DNA from: Hypomyces perniciosus
Taxonomy: Eukaryota > Ascomycota > Sordariomycetes > Hypocreales > Hypocreaceae
Length of the DNA stretch: 64,000 nt
Direction: 5' to 3'
Assembly: GCA_008477525.1 (NCBI GenBank)
Contig: SPDT01000001.1
Location: 5,022,001-5,086,000, forward strand
Part shown: positions 22,837 to 32,547 of the stretch, piece after piece
How positions within the stretch are numbered: the first letter of the stretch is position 1
Layout of the letters: each line of letters starts with the position of its first letter
Notes under the pieces: model-generated
What the model was told of the DNA's origin: nothing
What the model saw: the letters and a program-made list of their open reading frames with translations, nothing else
Databases searched by the model: none
Program-made: the position numbers and the translations under genes

Positions 22837-25810
22837 TTATCGAAATTTTTGTTGGAGCAGCTTGACGACGGCCTCGTGCCCCTTAGAGGCGGCCCACCCT
22901 AGCGGCGTGCGACCGTACTTATCCTTGGCCTCGACGTCGGCGCCCTTGTCGAGCAGCAGCTTGACGACGGCCTCGTGCCCCTTAGAGGCGGCCCACCCTA
23001 GCGGCGTGCGACCGTCGTAGTTATCCTTGGCCTCGACGTCGGCGCCCTTGTCGAGCAGCAGCTTGACGACGGCCTCGTGCCCATAGTGCGACGCTACCAT
23101 AAAATCCGTAAAACACTTAGGGGTATTTGCGCCTATAGTCTGCCAATAGATTCTAAACCATACTGAGTAACTTTTCGAATCCGGATCACAAATTCTCAGA
23201 GCGGAGCGTACAATAGTAGCGTTATCGACAATACCGGCCTCGCGGAAGTGAGCACCCCAAGCTTTTGCCGAGTAATCTAAAAAGGCGTTGGCATTGACGG
23301 AGTGGCAGGCTTCCCCATCCGCAACTGTTGGAAGGCTATCGTCAGAATTAAAAAAGTTCAAATAGAGTATACAGAGCTCTGCAAGAACGGTATGTGCGTG
23401 GCGAGTAGTAATAGAGTAATGCCAGCGTAGCTCTGATGGGACAGTTGTAGGCGATGCCAAATCTGCAAGGAGAAACTCGCGAGCTGTTTGATGAAGGAAA
23501 TAAACCTTGTCATGATAGATTGAGACGAATAATCCACACCAAGATCTGAGACGTAACTTGAAGTCCTCTTCGTTCTCTATATCGAGGTCGTGAATACTGT
23601 GTGATGAATTGTCTATATTTACGGCAATATTCATTTCCGAGAGCGTCAGCGGCCGACTGGCAGCTAAGATGATACTCAACGTCTTATGAACCATTTGGTG
23701 TTTGTTGGACCGGGCAAGAATCTGCTCGTATGCCTCATTGATACTCCTTGGAAGTGTTGCAATGGTGGACTTAACCCCCTTCAGCGTCTTTTTAAAGTTT
23801 TCTTTCTCTAAGTAGTCGAATATAAGGTATACCCAGAGATAAGTACGATGGGGAGTCCCTTGCAGTCTTTTCTCTAGGTAGTCCTTAATTTCAGGTGAGA
23901 GGTTTTTCTTCTTTGATAGCTGATTAAGCCGATGCGTAATAACGCGATTAACCTCTTGGCTAATAGCTTCCGATTCTTCCTCTCCCGGTATACGGATATT
24001 CGGAAAGGCATCTAACAGGCTGCAGAATTTGGACACGATCTGCTCATACGGGCGGCACGTTAGAAGGTACTTGAGCTTCCCATAGCCTAACTGGTCGCCG
24101 CGGAATTGGCTCTCTATATTCCGCACTAGGTCCGCAAACTCGGATTCGGCACATTCATCTAGGGCATCAAGGACCATAATTATAGGTCCTGCCTGGGGAT
24201 CTTTGATAGCGTTTCGTAAAACCTTCCAGAGCGATTCTATAGAGTTGATTAACTTTTGCCCATCCTTGCGGAATTCTGTCATGGCATGTTCGATCAGGCA
24301 CGGCTTCTGGGAGAAGAGCTGGTGAAGCAGTGCGCAAAGGGCTTGCCGGACGGTGTTCTGGTCTTGGTCTTTGAAGAAGAAGTAGCAGATAGTTGCTGAT
24401 CGTGGCAGGACATGGTCCACCAGGTATTTGGTTAACACTGACTTTCCACAGCCAGGATCCGCTGATACCAACAGGGGGCCAGAGTCCTGTTTCAACCACG
24501 TCTGGAAGTGCTCGTGCTTGAGGAGCCACATGCACGTATCTTCAACCCTTTCTTCCACTCGGTCTTTATACCACTCGTATGTAGCGCCCTTGCCGTCAGT
24601 CGTGAGTCGGAACAGCTGATGACACTTTTCTTCTTTTTCGGATAGCCTCTCCTCAGCGAAATCTTTCTGGACTTGGAGATACTCTGTTGCAATGTCCCGC
24701 TGCTCCGTTGCAATGTCCTGATGCTTCTTTGCAATATCCCGCTGCTCCTTTGCAATGTCTCGATGCTCTGTACATAGAATTAATATGTATTAATAGTACG
24801 ATTTAGAGAGCCTCGGACTGACCAGATAGAATATCACCGATCTTCTTCTCAGCTTCAACCCTATTTGGTGCGATTCGATTGAGAAGGTCCTTTGTGTACA
24901 CCGCTGCCACCATGGCTGCATACCCCTGCCACTCCTTATTCTTGTGGGAGTCTGAATAGTCGCAAATGCCGCGAATGACTAGACACGGAAAGTGGTTCAT
25001 TAATCCCGCCGCTTCCATCTCAAAGCACTGAACATCCTTTTCCGCTGCGAGCTTGTCTCGAAGCACAGCATCCTTCATGAGTTGGTTTGCCGAAGCGATC
25101 AGGCCGTAATGGATAGTCGGATTATCCTCCTCTTCTGTCCTTTCGGGTCGCAAAATGAGGGTTGACGGATTATCTCCACATGTCACCGCACAATCCGATT
25201 CCTCGTTTGTAGGGTGGCAGACGTTACTTTGATACAGTCTGTCGCTGCTTGGATCGGGTCGTCGATATTTCTTCCGTAGCCTTGAATTTTTATCGAGAAT
25301 AGTACTGATGGCTGCCTCAAGCTGATTCCCTTCTTCCTCGTATTGCGCTTTAAGGCCGTTTACAGCTGCACGTAGAACAGGCGGCGCTTGGTTCAGGAAC
25401 CCTGTTGTTCGGAAGCTCTGCCCTTGTATGGTTTTACCGAAGTCGTACTGGAATACGCCACCGTTACCGCCGCCTGGAGAGCTAACCACCACATCCCCCA
25501 AGCGAATATCGTGCTTTTGACTTGGCGCGCCTCCACCAATACCAGCCATTAATCCGATTCTAACGTTGGGGAAACTGTGTGACATATCTGCTGCCACACG
25601 TGCTGCAGAGGATATGCCATACTCTCCATCGGGCAAGACGGCGATAACAACGTTATGCTTCCCAATTTTGCCTAATGTATAATCGTTATTGTCGTTCGTG
25701 GAGACCGTCTCTGGTCCTTCATGCTTTTCGTCGAGGACAGCTCGGGCAGCAACGTATTCGGTCGTGATAGCACAGATCCAGCCGACTGTGTAATCATTAG
25801 GGTTCGGCAT
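22837..25810 (-). CDS. NLR-type STAND protein: PNP_UDP - heptad coiled coil - NACHT - ankyrin repeats
   Basis: Two exons (24823-25810, 22837-24767) with a 55-bp intron give 972 aa in one clean frame. Residues 8-320 form a nucleoside-phosphorylase-like domain (MAGIGGG at 88-94, EMEAAG at 264-269, GICDYSD at 281-287). The splice leads into five near-perfect heptads of the type E-Q-R-D-I-A-K (residues 330-365), a likely coiled-coil linker. The NACHT NTPase follows: Walker A ADPGCGKS (about 432-439), Walker [12 protein letters not shown] (about 525-535). The last 90 residues are ankyrin repeats whose 96-99 bp DNA units are almost identical (22857-23080). In fungi this architecture belongs to NOD-like receptors that sense non-self or trigger incompatibility and cell death. 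Intact, and adjacent to transposons. Ligand unknown. Confidence 0.9.
22857..23080 (-). repeat. near-identical ankyrin-encoding tandem repeats (96-99 bp units)
   Basis: Two full units and a partial third are almost identical at the DNA level, differing mainly by a 3-nt insertion (NYDGRT versus KYGRT). Such high internal identity is characteristic of fast-evolving recognition repeats in fungal NLRs. Confidence 0.85.
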
Positions 25811-26335
25811 CTCTCCAGACGGTTTATCAGAGGCGGACTAAGGTGCAAGATCTCTCTCTGATAAACTAGGCAAAGTTCTCACTAGGTTCAGTCGCTAAAG
25901 TCGTAGATGCGTGGTTTGTGGAGGGTCTAGATTATCTTGTGTCTTGAAAGCGGGGTATCTGGCAGCATTGAGTTACATAACCTACTACCCAGTCATCTAC
26001 AGTTTCTTATTCTCTCAATAGACAATCAGCATATCTAGATATCAATGGTTTTTTTTTTAAAAAGAAATTTGTAGCTGAAGGAGCTAGGAATGAATACATA
26101 TGAGAGCGATGAAAAGCTGACATTTACATCGGCAACTGCAAGGGAAGAGGGGTATAATTTAATACCAGGTCAGCACGATAAGGTTGTATTAGCCTGGTCT
26201 AACTGGAGGATCAGCGCTAATGTCAGTCACTTGTATAATCACGTGATTTATAGGCTAAAGGACGCGTGTCCTCGACGACCCAAGTGATGCCGCAGCTTTA
26301 GGCCCGTTAGACTCATGCATTCTAGCAACTGAATC
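25811..26335. other. upstream region of the NLR gene and its divergent neighbour
   Basis: No gene is supported. It holds a T9 run at about 26049 and an ATCACGTGAT palindrome at about 26240. A short frame at 26090-26287 has no recognisable content. Confidence 0.4.
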
Positions 26336-27616
26336 ATGAGTGACGAAGACTACGTGAATGATTGGTTTAGCGATGATGAGACATAACTCTCAGCTTTGTA
26401 ATGTCCCGACACCAGCTCGTCATTCAAGCCCAGCTGAGCCAAGCCAGCGGTGCAACCCGCGACCTTCCCGAAGGGCATTGCCATTTGTGCAGTTGATTGA
26501 CTGGGATCCCGACCTGCAATATGATGAACAACCACCTTGCTACATCCACTACGAACTAGAATGGAAGTTAACATTAAACAAGAGAGTAGTTGCGAAACAA
26601 ACTGAGCAGGACCTCGTGCTAGCGCCGGGCGACTTCTGGAATGAGACCCTATTGCCAGAACTAAATAAGCTTGTGGAGAAAACGAGACTAAGCCTTGTAA
26701 GGCTGACGCAACGACGATCGTCATGTCTGTTACCGAGCGTTCCGAGCGCAATATAACCAAACGGTTCGATGAGCTAAATATTGACTGGCCAATTGTGGCG
26801 AGGCAACTTCAAGCATGGAGCCACCTCTTCTGCAATGGCAAAAAGTTGATCAATGTCACGTTCAATTACGTGGAGAGCAAAACGGCCGGCACTGCTGGAC
26901 GAGGCGCTGGCGCCACTCAGCTTGCAGAAATGAACACTCGGCGCGATGCTGAAATAGCCATTTCGGGCCGACCAGATCCTTGGAGGCAGGTCTACAGCAT
27001 AATGCAATGCCCAGGGGCCCCATGTGATCGTGGACCTTATTGCTGGCAAGATCCTGATGGAAAGAAGCATTATAAACTTATGGGCCATCAATTGAGAAGC
27101 ATGGTAAAACTCGTACAGCAAGGTTGTAAGATCGAGTCACACGGCGATGTGCCAGAAGACATTCGCAAACAGTTATATGCTGAGGAACAGCAGAATTCGA
27201 AGCGCAAGCGGAAGCGACGAGACTCGGACTCTCAACCGGCTGGCCATCCTCCCATGATAATTAATAATTACATTCCCGCTCGTCCTGACCAGGTCTTAAT
27301 GGGTGACTCAAGGAGGTCTACGACTGACTCGCCGGGCAGTTCACCTTCGCGCATGGCTTCACTTGAAATACCCGGACTGCGGGATGACGCAGTCATGGAA
27401 TACTGTGCATGGCATTGCTCAAAGATCAGAAGCCAGAGCCAAAAGGAGCAGTACGAGCTGGCTCGTGACTTGACATTGGATAACGGCTTTGACCTTGAGC
27501 TTATTTATGTCGACAATGATGCTCAGTTCTACATCGACCGTGGGGTACTGGAGGGGGTAGCGCGACGGTGGGTTCGTGATGTTAAGGCTTTTCTTGGCCA
27601 GTACAATATATTATAG
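26336..27616 (+). pseudogene. gene of unknown fungal family, probably frameshifted
   Basis: Three frame segments make one protein: MSDEDYVNDWFSDDE (26336 on), then LPFVQLIDWDPDLQYDE and YELEWKLTLNKRVVAKQTEQ in a second frame (about 26480-26670), and finally IVMSVTERSERNITKRFDEL to the stop at 27616 in the first frame again. The long C-terminal part is intact: CPGAPCDRGPYCWQDPDGKK (a Cys-rich block), QLYAEEQQ, a basic NLS-like SKRKRKRRDSD, and a C-terminal domain with ELARDLTLDNGFDLELIYVD. No introns fit the frame switches well, so I favour two indels. I recognise no function. The reading direction converges on the transposase gene 87 bp downstream, so both may belong to one element. Confidence 0.55.
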
Positions 27617-27703
27617 AAACCTAGTGTATTTGTTGAATAGCATGTTCATTGCGCCTCAATTTGGCAGTTCATCAATGGAAACCCCAGCATTACGGAAGTG
27701 ACC

Positions 27704-28654
27704 CTAAGCACTAATCTTTCGCTTACCCACAGCGCTAACACACTCTTCCAAGAATAATCCAAAATCATGCTTGATTAAATCCTCATGTCCGTCCCAGACC
27801 TCTCTGATATAGTTCTTAAGTTCTCCGAAGAACTCCTCAATTGGGTTCAGATCGGGCGAGTAGGGTGGCAAGTAAAGTAGCACCACTCCCGCGTCCTCGC
27901 ATAACTGCCGTACCCGCTCTGAGTGATGGATTGAGGCGTTGTCCATGATCAAGACAGATTTTGGTTCTGGCCACTTGCCACAATAAGGCAAAAGCTCCTC
28001 GATAAAACTCTCAAATATTCCACTATCCGTTGAGCCCTCAAATACTCGGAAATGGAGAACTCCATCTTGAGTATATGCGGGGAGGATTTGGAACCTCTGA
28101 CCTCGGTGAAATCGCTTCACTTGAACAGGCGTCTTTCCCCGGGGAGCCCAGCCCTCGCGCTTGGTCCCAATACCCTTATCGCACCCACTCTCATCTATGA
28201 AAACCATCTGGTAGGAACGGAAAAATGATCTCTCATGTATATGTTCGGCTCGCAGAAGCGGGTTTCGCTCTTTCGCAACGTTTCGTGCGACTTTCTTCGT
28301 GTAGTCCGCACCCTTTAAGGCTCTGCTTATGCTGAAACGGGTCACATTGACATCGAATTCCTTGCGGAGGAAAACGACCATATCCTTGAGACGCATACAA
28401 GGGGTTAGGGCAAGCTGGTCACATAGTGCAGTCAACATGTTATCAGTAATAGTCTTGGGTCGGCCGGCACCATTTGATGGCGCTTTGGTTGTTCCAAAGT
28501 GAATGACGTTCGATCGGTTGCGGCGTACTGTACGGGCAGTGGAGTTGGCCAGCTTGGCTAGATTGTCATCAGTAGGCACTTGACAGCCTTGTAGCTTAGC
28601 ATAGATTGCATCCTCGATCAGGCGTCGCTGGGCGAGCGCAAGATTTGGCGCCAT
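27704..28654 (-). CDS. Tc1/IS630-type DD34E transposase
   Basis: An intact 316-aa frame. An N-terminal helix-turn-helix region (residues about 8-120, with NGAGRPKTIT) precedes a DDE domain: Asp154 in VFIDESGCDK, Asp238 in LIMDNASIHH and Glu273 in PYSPDLNPIEEF, giving a D-to-E spacing of 34 residues. This is the IS630/Tc1/mariner pattern of cut-and-paste transposases acting at TA. All three acidic residues are present, and there are no stops despite nearby RIP-scarred elements, so the copy is recent or escaped RIP. A matching terminal repeat lies 240-270 bp upstream of the start (28888-28926); no matching end is visible just past the stop. Confidence 0.9.
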   Translation of the reverse strand: MAPNLALAQRRLIEDAIYAKLQGCQVPTDDNLAKLANSTARTVRRNRSNVIHFGTTKAPSNGAGRPKTITDNMLTALCDQLALTPCMRLKDMVVFLRKEFDVNVTRFSISRALKGADYTKKVARNVAKERNPLLRAEHIHERSFFRSYQMVFIDESGCDKGIGTKREGWAPRGKTPVQVKRFHRGQRFQILPAYTQDGVLHFRVFEGSTDSGIFESFIEELLPYCGKWPEPKSVLIMDNASIHHSERVRQLCEDAGVVLLYLPPYSPDLNPIEEFFGELKNYIREVWDGHEDLIKHDFGLFLEECVSAVGKRKISA

Positions 28655-28887
28655 TGTAGTAGATGTGGTGATGGTCGTTCTTGGACCTGCAACAGCCAGT
28701 TTCTGTTACCCCTTGTCGTGTCATGTCATACTGCTGCCTGCCAGCTCTTGCCTTTTCGCCTGAGGCTAAAGTTTTCGGATTTTGAGAAGTACCTGGGTCA
28801 TAGTTACATGTAGGTCAAGTATCATGTGTGTATGGGGAATAATCGGCACTGTAGTTGACATGTCTGTGCGCTTTAATTTTTAAAAGT

Positions 28888-28926
28888 GTTTACCTGGACA
28901 GGACGGCGGTTTCGCTCCACACTGTA
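28888..28926 (-). repeat. terminal inverted repeat of the DD34E transposon (right end)
   Basis: Read on the minus strand from the TA at 28925-28926: TACAGTGTGGAGCGAAACCG then CCGTCCTGTCCAGGTAAAC. It matches the four plus-strand repeats (TACAGTTGGGAGCGAAACTG, CCGTCCTGCCC) at most positions, which ties those repeats to this transposase superfamily. Confidence 0.75.
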
Positions 28927-28929
28927 CAT

Positions 28930-29355
28930 TGGCACGAGTCTTTGATAGCAATCGCCACGCTCGAATCTTTCTCGTAATGGGCTCTCCAACATGTTGTCGC
29001 CTGACCGTCAATGCAGCGCGCTCGCCTCATTACTTCATCAATGATGAGGCGCTCTCTGTGGCTGTTTCGTTCGATCTCAATATACCACTCGCTTCACGAT
29101 GTGACTATGGCTGGGCCATATCCAAGCTTCTCCTCACCCATCCAGAGGAACCCAAGAAGTGTATTTTCATGAGCGTTCCGCGCAGCGTAAATCCCAAGAC
29201 AAAGCGACGGGTATCTTCATTATCTTCCCACCTAACCGTGCCACGCCCCACTTTCTTGCAGGTTCGTTTCGCTCCCAGCTCATAAGCTGGTGCTCCCTGG
29301 CCACCCAGCCATTTTTCCTAACCTTCAACTATACCTTGTTTTCTCAATCAATAAA
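28930..29355. other. 5' flank of the Fot-like relic
   Basis: GC-normal; no recognisable coding domain. It ends where the Fot-like transposase N-terminus begins, so it may be that element's 5' region. Confidence 0.35.
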
Positions 29356-29713
29356 GCCTCAAGCCTTCAAATAGATACGGAGCAGAATATTCAATTAGCT
29401 ATTAACTACCTTAATGCCAATCCCGGCACCAAGCTCACGACTGTTGCTCGTCGATTTAATGTACCGCGTGGCCGTCTATGAAGTCGTCTTGCCGGCAATC
29501 CCCCCTTACTAGTCGTCAATACACCAATATGAAGCTATCAAAACCAGAAGAAAAGACTGTGTAGCTATATCGATCTTCTCGATAGTATTAACCTTGCTGT
29601 GCGCCGGGAGTTTGTGGTTGATGCTGCAAATTACATTCTTCATGAGAGGGTATCATCCCCCAACAGTCGGGGAAAATTGGATTGACCGCTTCATTAAACG
29701 CCATAAATACCAT
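29356..29713 (+). pseudogene. Fot1/pogo-like transposase N-terminus, broken
   Basis: Plus-strand translation gives QNIQLAINYLNANPGTKLTT then VARRFNVPRGRL, the psq-type HTH of Fot/pogo transposases, followed by a TGA where CGA (Arg) is expected (CpG to TpG). It continues SRLAGNPP, another TGA, and IDLLDSINLAVRREFVVDAA (the CENP-B-type region). A frame change leads to VGENWIDRFIKRHKY. The gene stops where the foldback hairpin starts. RIP-like stops plus an insertion make it dead. Confidence 0.75.
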
Positions 29714-29886
29714 CCCCTTTTCCTCCTGTGGGTTATTTCCGTGTTATTCGCACCCTGACCTCGGCATACGCCCTGTTGCATAAAGCAGTATCCAACACCT
29801 ACAGGACTTGTAAGTGGTTTATACAACAGGGCGTATGCCGAGGTCAGGGTGCGAATAACACGGAAATGACCCACAGGGGGAAAAGA
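29714..29886. repeat. long foldback hairpin (about 70-bp arms, about 30-bp loop)
   Basis: The left arm CTTTTCCTCCTGTGGGT...CGCCCTGTTG (29717-29785) is mirrored by CAACAGGGCG...ACCCACAGGGGGAAAAG (29816-29884). I see three mismatches, all C/T transitions. It sits inside the Fot-like relic, as an inserted foldback element would. No TA duplication is clear. Confidence 0.9.
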
Positions 29887-30871
29887 GGCTAAAGGGAGAA
29901 AAGCTTCCTGACGAGAGGAACAGAACAGTCAACTAAGCATCATGATAATACAATCACCCCATTATGCTGCAATAGCCACTCCCGTGCATCTAACAGCTAC
30001 CTGTAACAAGTAGAAAGGTGTTACAGAAGTGAATATGTGGACTTTGGGCTGGCCAAGACTTAGCCATGAGCATCAAACTCGCTGCTATTATTCCACCTAT
30101 ACATACCATTCCATATTTCGCTTCAAGAGTTCGATAAGAAAGAATAGGGCAGTTACTTGGATCCTTCTACACTCCTTCTACCTTCTATGGTGCAACTGCT
30201 GGAAGCCCGGTCTCAGACTATGAGATCTATAGATCGAAGCGACGTTACGCTTGGCCAATGTGGAGAGCGTTCATTTACCGCGCGGACGCACGCTAGGTAG
30301 AGGGCCGTTACTTTGTGTGATGTTATAATATCGTCATTACAATGATGTCGCGCATGCTGAGCATGTTCTAAGTGACGTGGCTCTCCTTCCACTGCTGCCT
30401 GCATTCTCATCTTTCTGAGTTCAAAACTAGAGGACGCTATTATCCTAGGCCTCTCGCATAAGCTAAGCTGCATGTGTTTGACTTGGCACACGATGACTTT
30501 GAGCGCTTGTACAAACATTTCCTCTCCCAAATGCATTGCGTTCGGACGGCTCGCCTCATTAGATTATGCCAATTGCAGTGCCTGTTTTTAGTGTACAGCA
30601 CACAGAGTACTGACCTGAATTCCGTTGTAAGGTGATACTTTAGTATCACAAATGGCCCCGTGCGTCTCGGAAGGCCTTGCTCGAGTGTTTCACGGTACCT
30701 ATGATAAAACCGCTAGCTACCTCGTACACTCTCCTCTCATGAAAGATTGATAGCGTAGTTGGAAGTGATCCAACAGTAGTTCATACCCCTTAGTACGGAG
30801 CGCGAAGTACAGGCTGCCAGCCATTGCCTCCCCCTCTTCTATAGAAATTGAAACGCGGCTTGTTCTAGATG
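29887..30871. other. intergenic with a MITE end
   Basis: At about 29969-29999 lies TGCTGCAATAGCCACTCCCG, shared with 46478-46500 and inversely related to 22484. Otherwise no gene or RNA is recognised. Confidence 0.4.
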
Positions 30872-31115
30872 TGTCGGATAACGTCAGTCTAGTTGTTGGA
30901 ATTGGTGGAAATTAGATATGCAAGATATATTGTTCTGCATAAACGAGCTGAAACGGGAATACGCGATGCTTCCTTCTTCTAGGATAAAAAGGCAGCAAGG
31001 GAATCAAATGGAGACGGGAGGCACGGCAAAAAAAAATTGAGTGTTTTTTCAGGCGCCCGAAATGCCCTATTGTTGTGATATGTTCAGACTGACTATGCAA
31101 CCGCATAACGCGACA
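30872..31115 (+). repeat. Copia-family LTR, solo, divergent subfamily
   Basis: Begins TGTCGGATAACGTCAGTCTA and ends CGCATAACGCGACA. It is inserted in LINE sequence: the 3' end of a Tad1-like copy resumes at 31116. Its end type matches the LTR at 36117-36355. No 5-bp target duplication is evident. Confidence 0.75.
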
Positions 31116-31480
31116 TCAGAGCTACCATAACTGTTTCGGCCACGACGCACAATCGCAGTGTAGATACAGGCTACCTAAAGAACTGGGGTATTTCGCGGAG
31201 TGCTGTATAGTAAGGAATTTTTACCCAAAACCCCTTAGGATAAATCCCTATTACATACCTGGTAGGACCTAAGGGAAGCAAGGACTTCTAAAAACTGGTG
31301 GAGGATATAAGCATTTATGCCCCCCCCTTGCAAAACTTAAATTAAAAAACCCAACACATCTCCTTTATCCAACGAACCGTAGTGAATAGTGGCTGCTAGC
31401 CTCTAGCTCCTGCCGACCTATTGCTTGAATAAGCTTTATGTACTTAGTTACTTAGTGGTCGTTAATAGTAAAAAAAATAA
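31116..31480 (+). mobile_element. Tad1-like LINE 3' end (same family as 12.8-13.2 kb)
   Basis: Nucleotides closely parallel 12815-13175: a CTACCATAACTGTTTCGGCC start equivalent to the YHDRFGH region, a decayed Cys knuckle, the GGACCTAAGGGAAGCAAGG block and the A-rich end. It contains stops and ends at about 31480. Confidence 0.75.
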
Positions 31481-31645
31481 ACATCTTCCCAGGATAGTAC
31501 TTAAATGCAGAGAAATTATACTGTCCTGGGAAACTACTTTTCCAATTAACACCTAGTTCTTGTCGCAGTTAGTTTGTCATTAACTTGCATTATGTCATGA
31601 TGAGGTTTAGCAATTGAAATTGGCCATTACGGATAAGTTTCACTA

Positions 31646-32316
31646 ATGGCCAGCATATTTTTACCAAGTCGCCGGTTTAAATACAATTATTTTAGGGTAG
31701 GCCGACATTGTCGCTGCAACAGCATTCCGCTCAATGCATCTGCTAGCTCTGCATTGTGTCAGGCAACAGCTGCAATAATTCAAAATACCTGCGTGCCCGC
31801 CTCCACTCAATATCTCCCACGACAGCTTCAAGCAAATTAATCAATTGGGCTGCTGGGACTTAACCAGATGCCTCCGAATTTCTCCCTTGGCACTAGCGAT
31901 TGCAATGAATTTGCCCAGGAGTTCGATCGGCTCAATAGATTCGATCGTCATCATCCAATCGACTAAGGTGATAAGTTATATCACCTATTCGCTTCCATCG
32001 ACAATTGTAATGGAAGCATCCACTATACCTTTCACATTTGCAATTCAATCTTCAATAGCGACTGGACCTTCAGGATTAGGGAGGAGCGATGATGTGGTCA
32101 ACTCCGAAGGGGATAAATTTCCAAAGCAGAAGGCGACTGCTATTGCTGTAGGTATTGTTGGTCTCGGTGTTGTGTGCGCTATCGCCATATTCATCGTCGC
32201 CACCCAGTATAGACACCGGAGACAGACTTACCAACGCTTCAGCTCAGTCACAAGTAGCACTCAGAGCTCATTAGAGATAAGATGTGTCGGACTAAACGAT
32301 CTTGCACCGATGGAGC
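31646..32316 (+). pseudogene. fragment of a single-pass membrane protein gene, cut by a Copia LTR
   Basis: The frame ending at the LTR has a clear transmembrane helix: ATAIAVGIVGLGVVCAIAIF then IVATQ, followed by a basic stop-transfer segment YRHRRQTYQRF (about 32135-32240). The preceding stretch is Ser/Thr/Ile-rich and could be extracellular. Further upstream a different frame has several cysteines (HCRCNS, ALCQATAAIIQNTC, 31700-31790). This layout recalls WSC/sensor-like surface proteins, but I cannot name the family. The coding sequence runs straight into the LTR at 32317, so the native C-terminus is lost. Confidence 0.45.
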
Positions 32317-32547
32317 TGTCGGATAACGTCGGTCTAGTTGTTGGAATAAGCAAAAATGTGTATGCAAGGGAGCCTGTGATCTGACGTGAGGTGAAACAGA
32401 ACGCTGCGCGTTCTGTTTCTATGATAAAAGGATTGGAAGGGAAACCATTTTTACAGAACGCAGAGGATATGGAGCAATTGAGTGGAATTCTGGCGCCCCA
32501 TCTTCGTGATGTGAACAAGCTGACTACGTAACTGGGTTTTTCCAACA
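32317..32547 (+). repeat. 5' LTR of the Copia element
   Basis: TGTCGGATAACGTCGGTCTA to TTTTTCCAACA, 231 bp, in the same orientation as the internal region that follows. Matched in inverse by 34778-35010. Confidence 0.85.
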
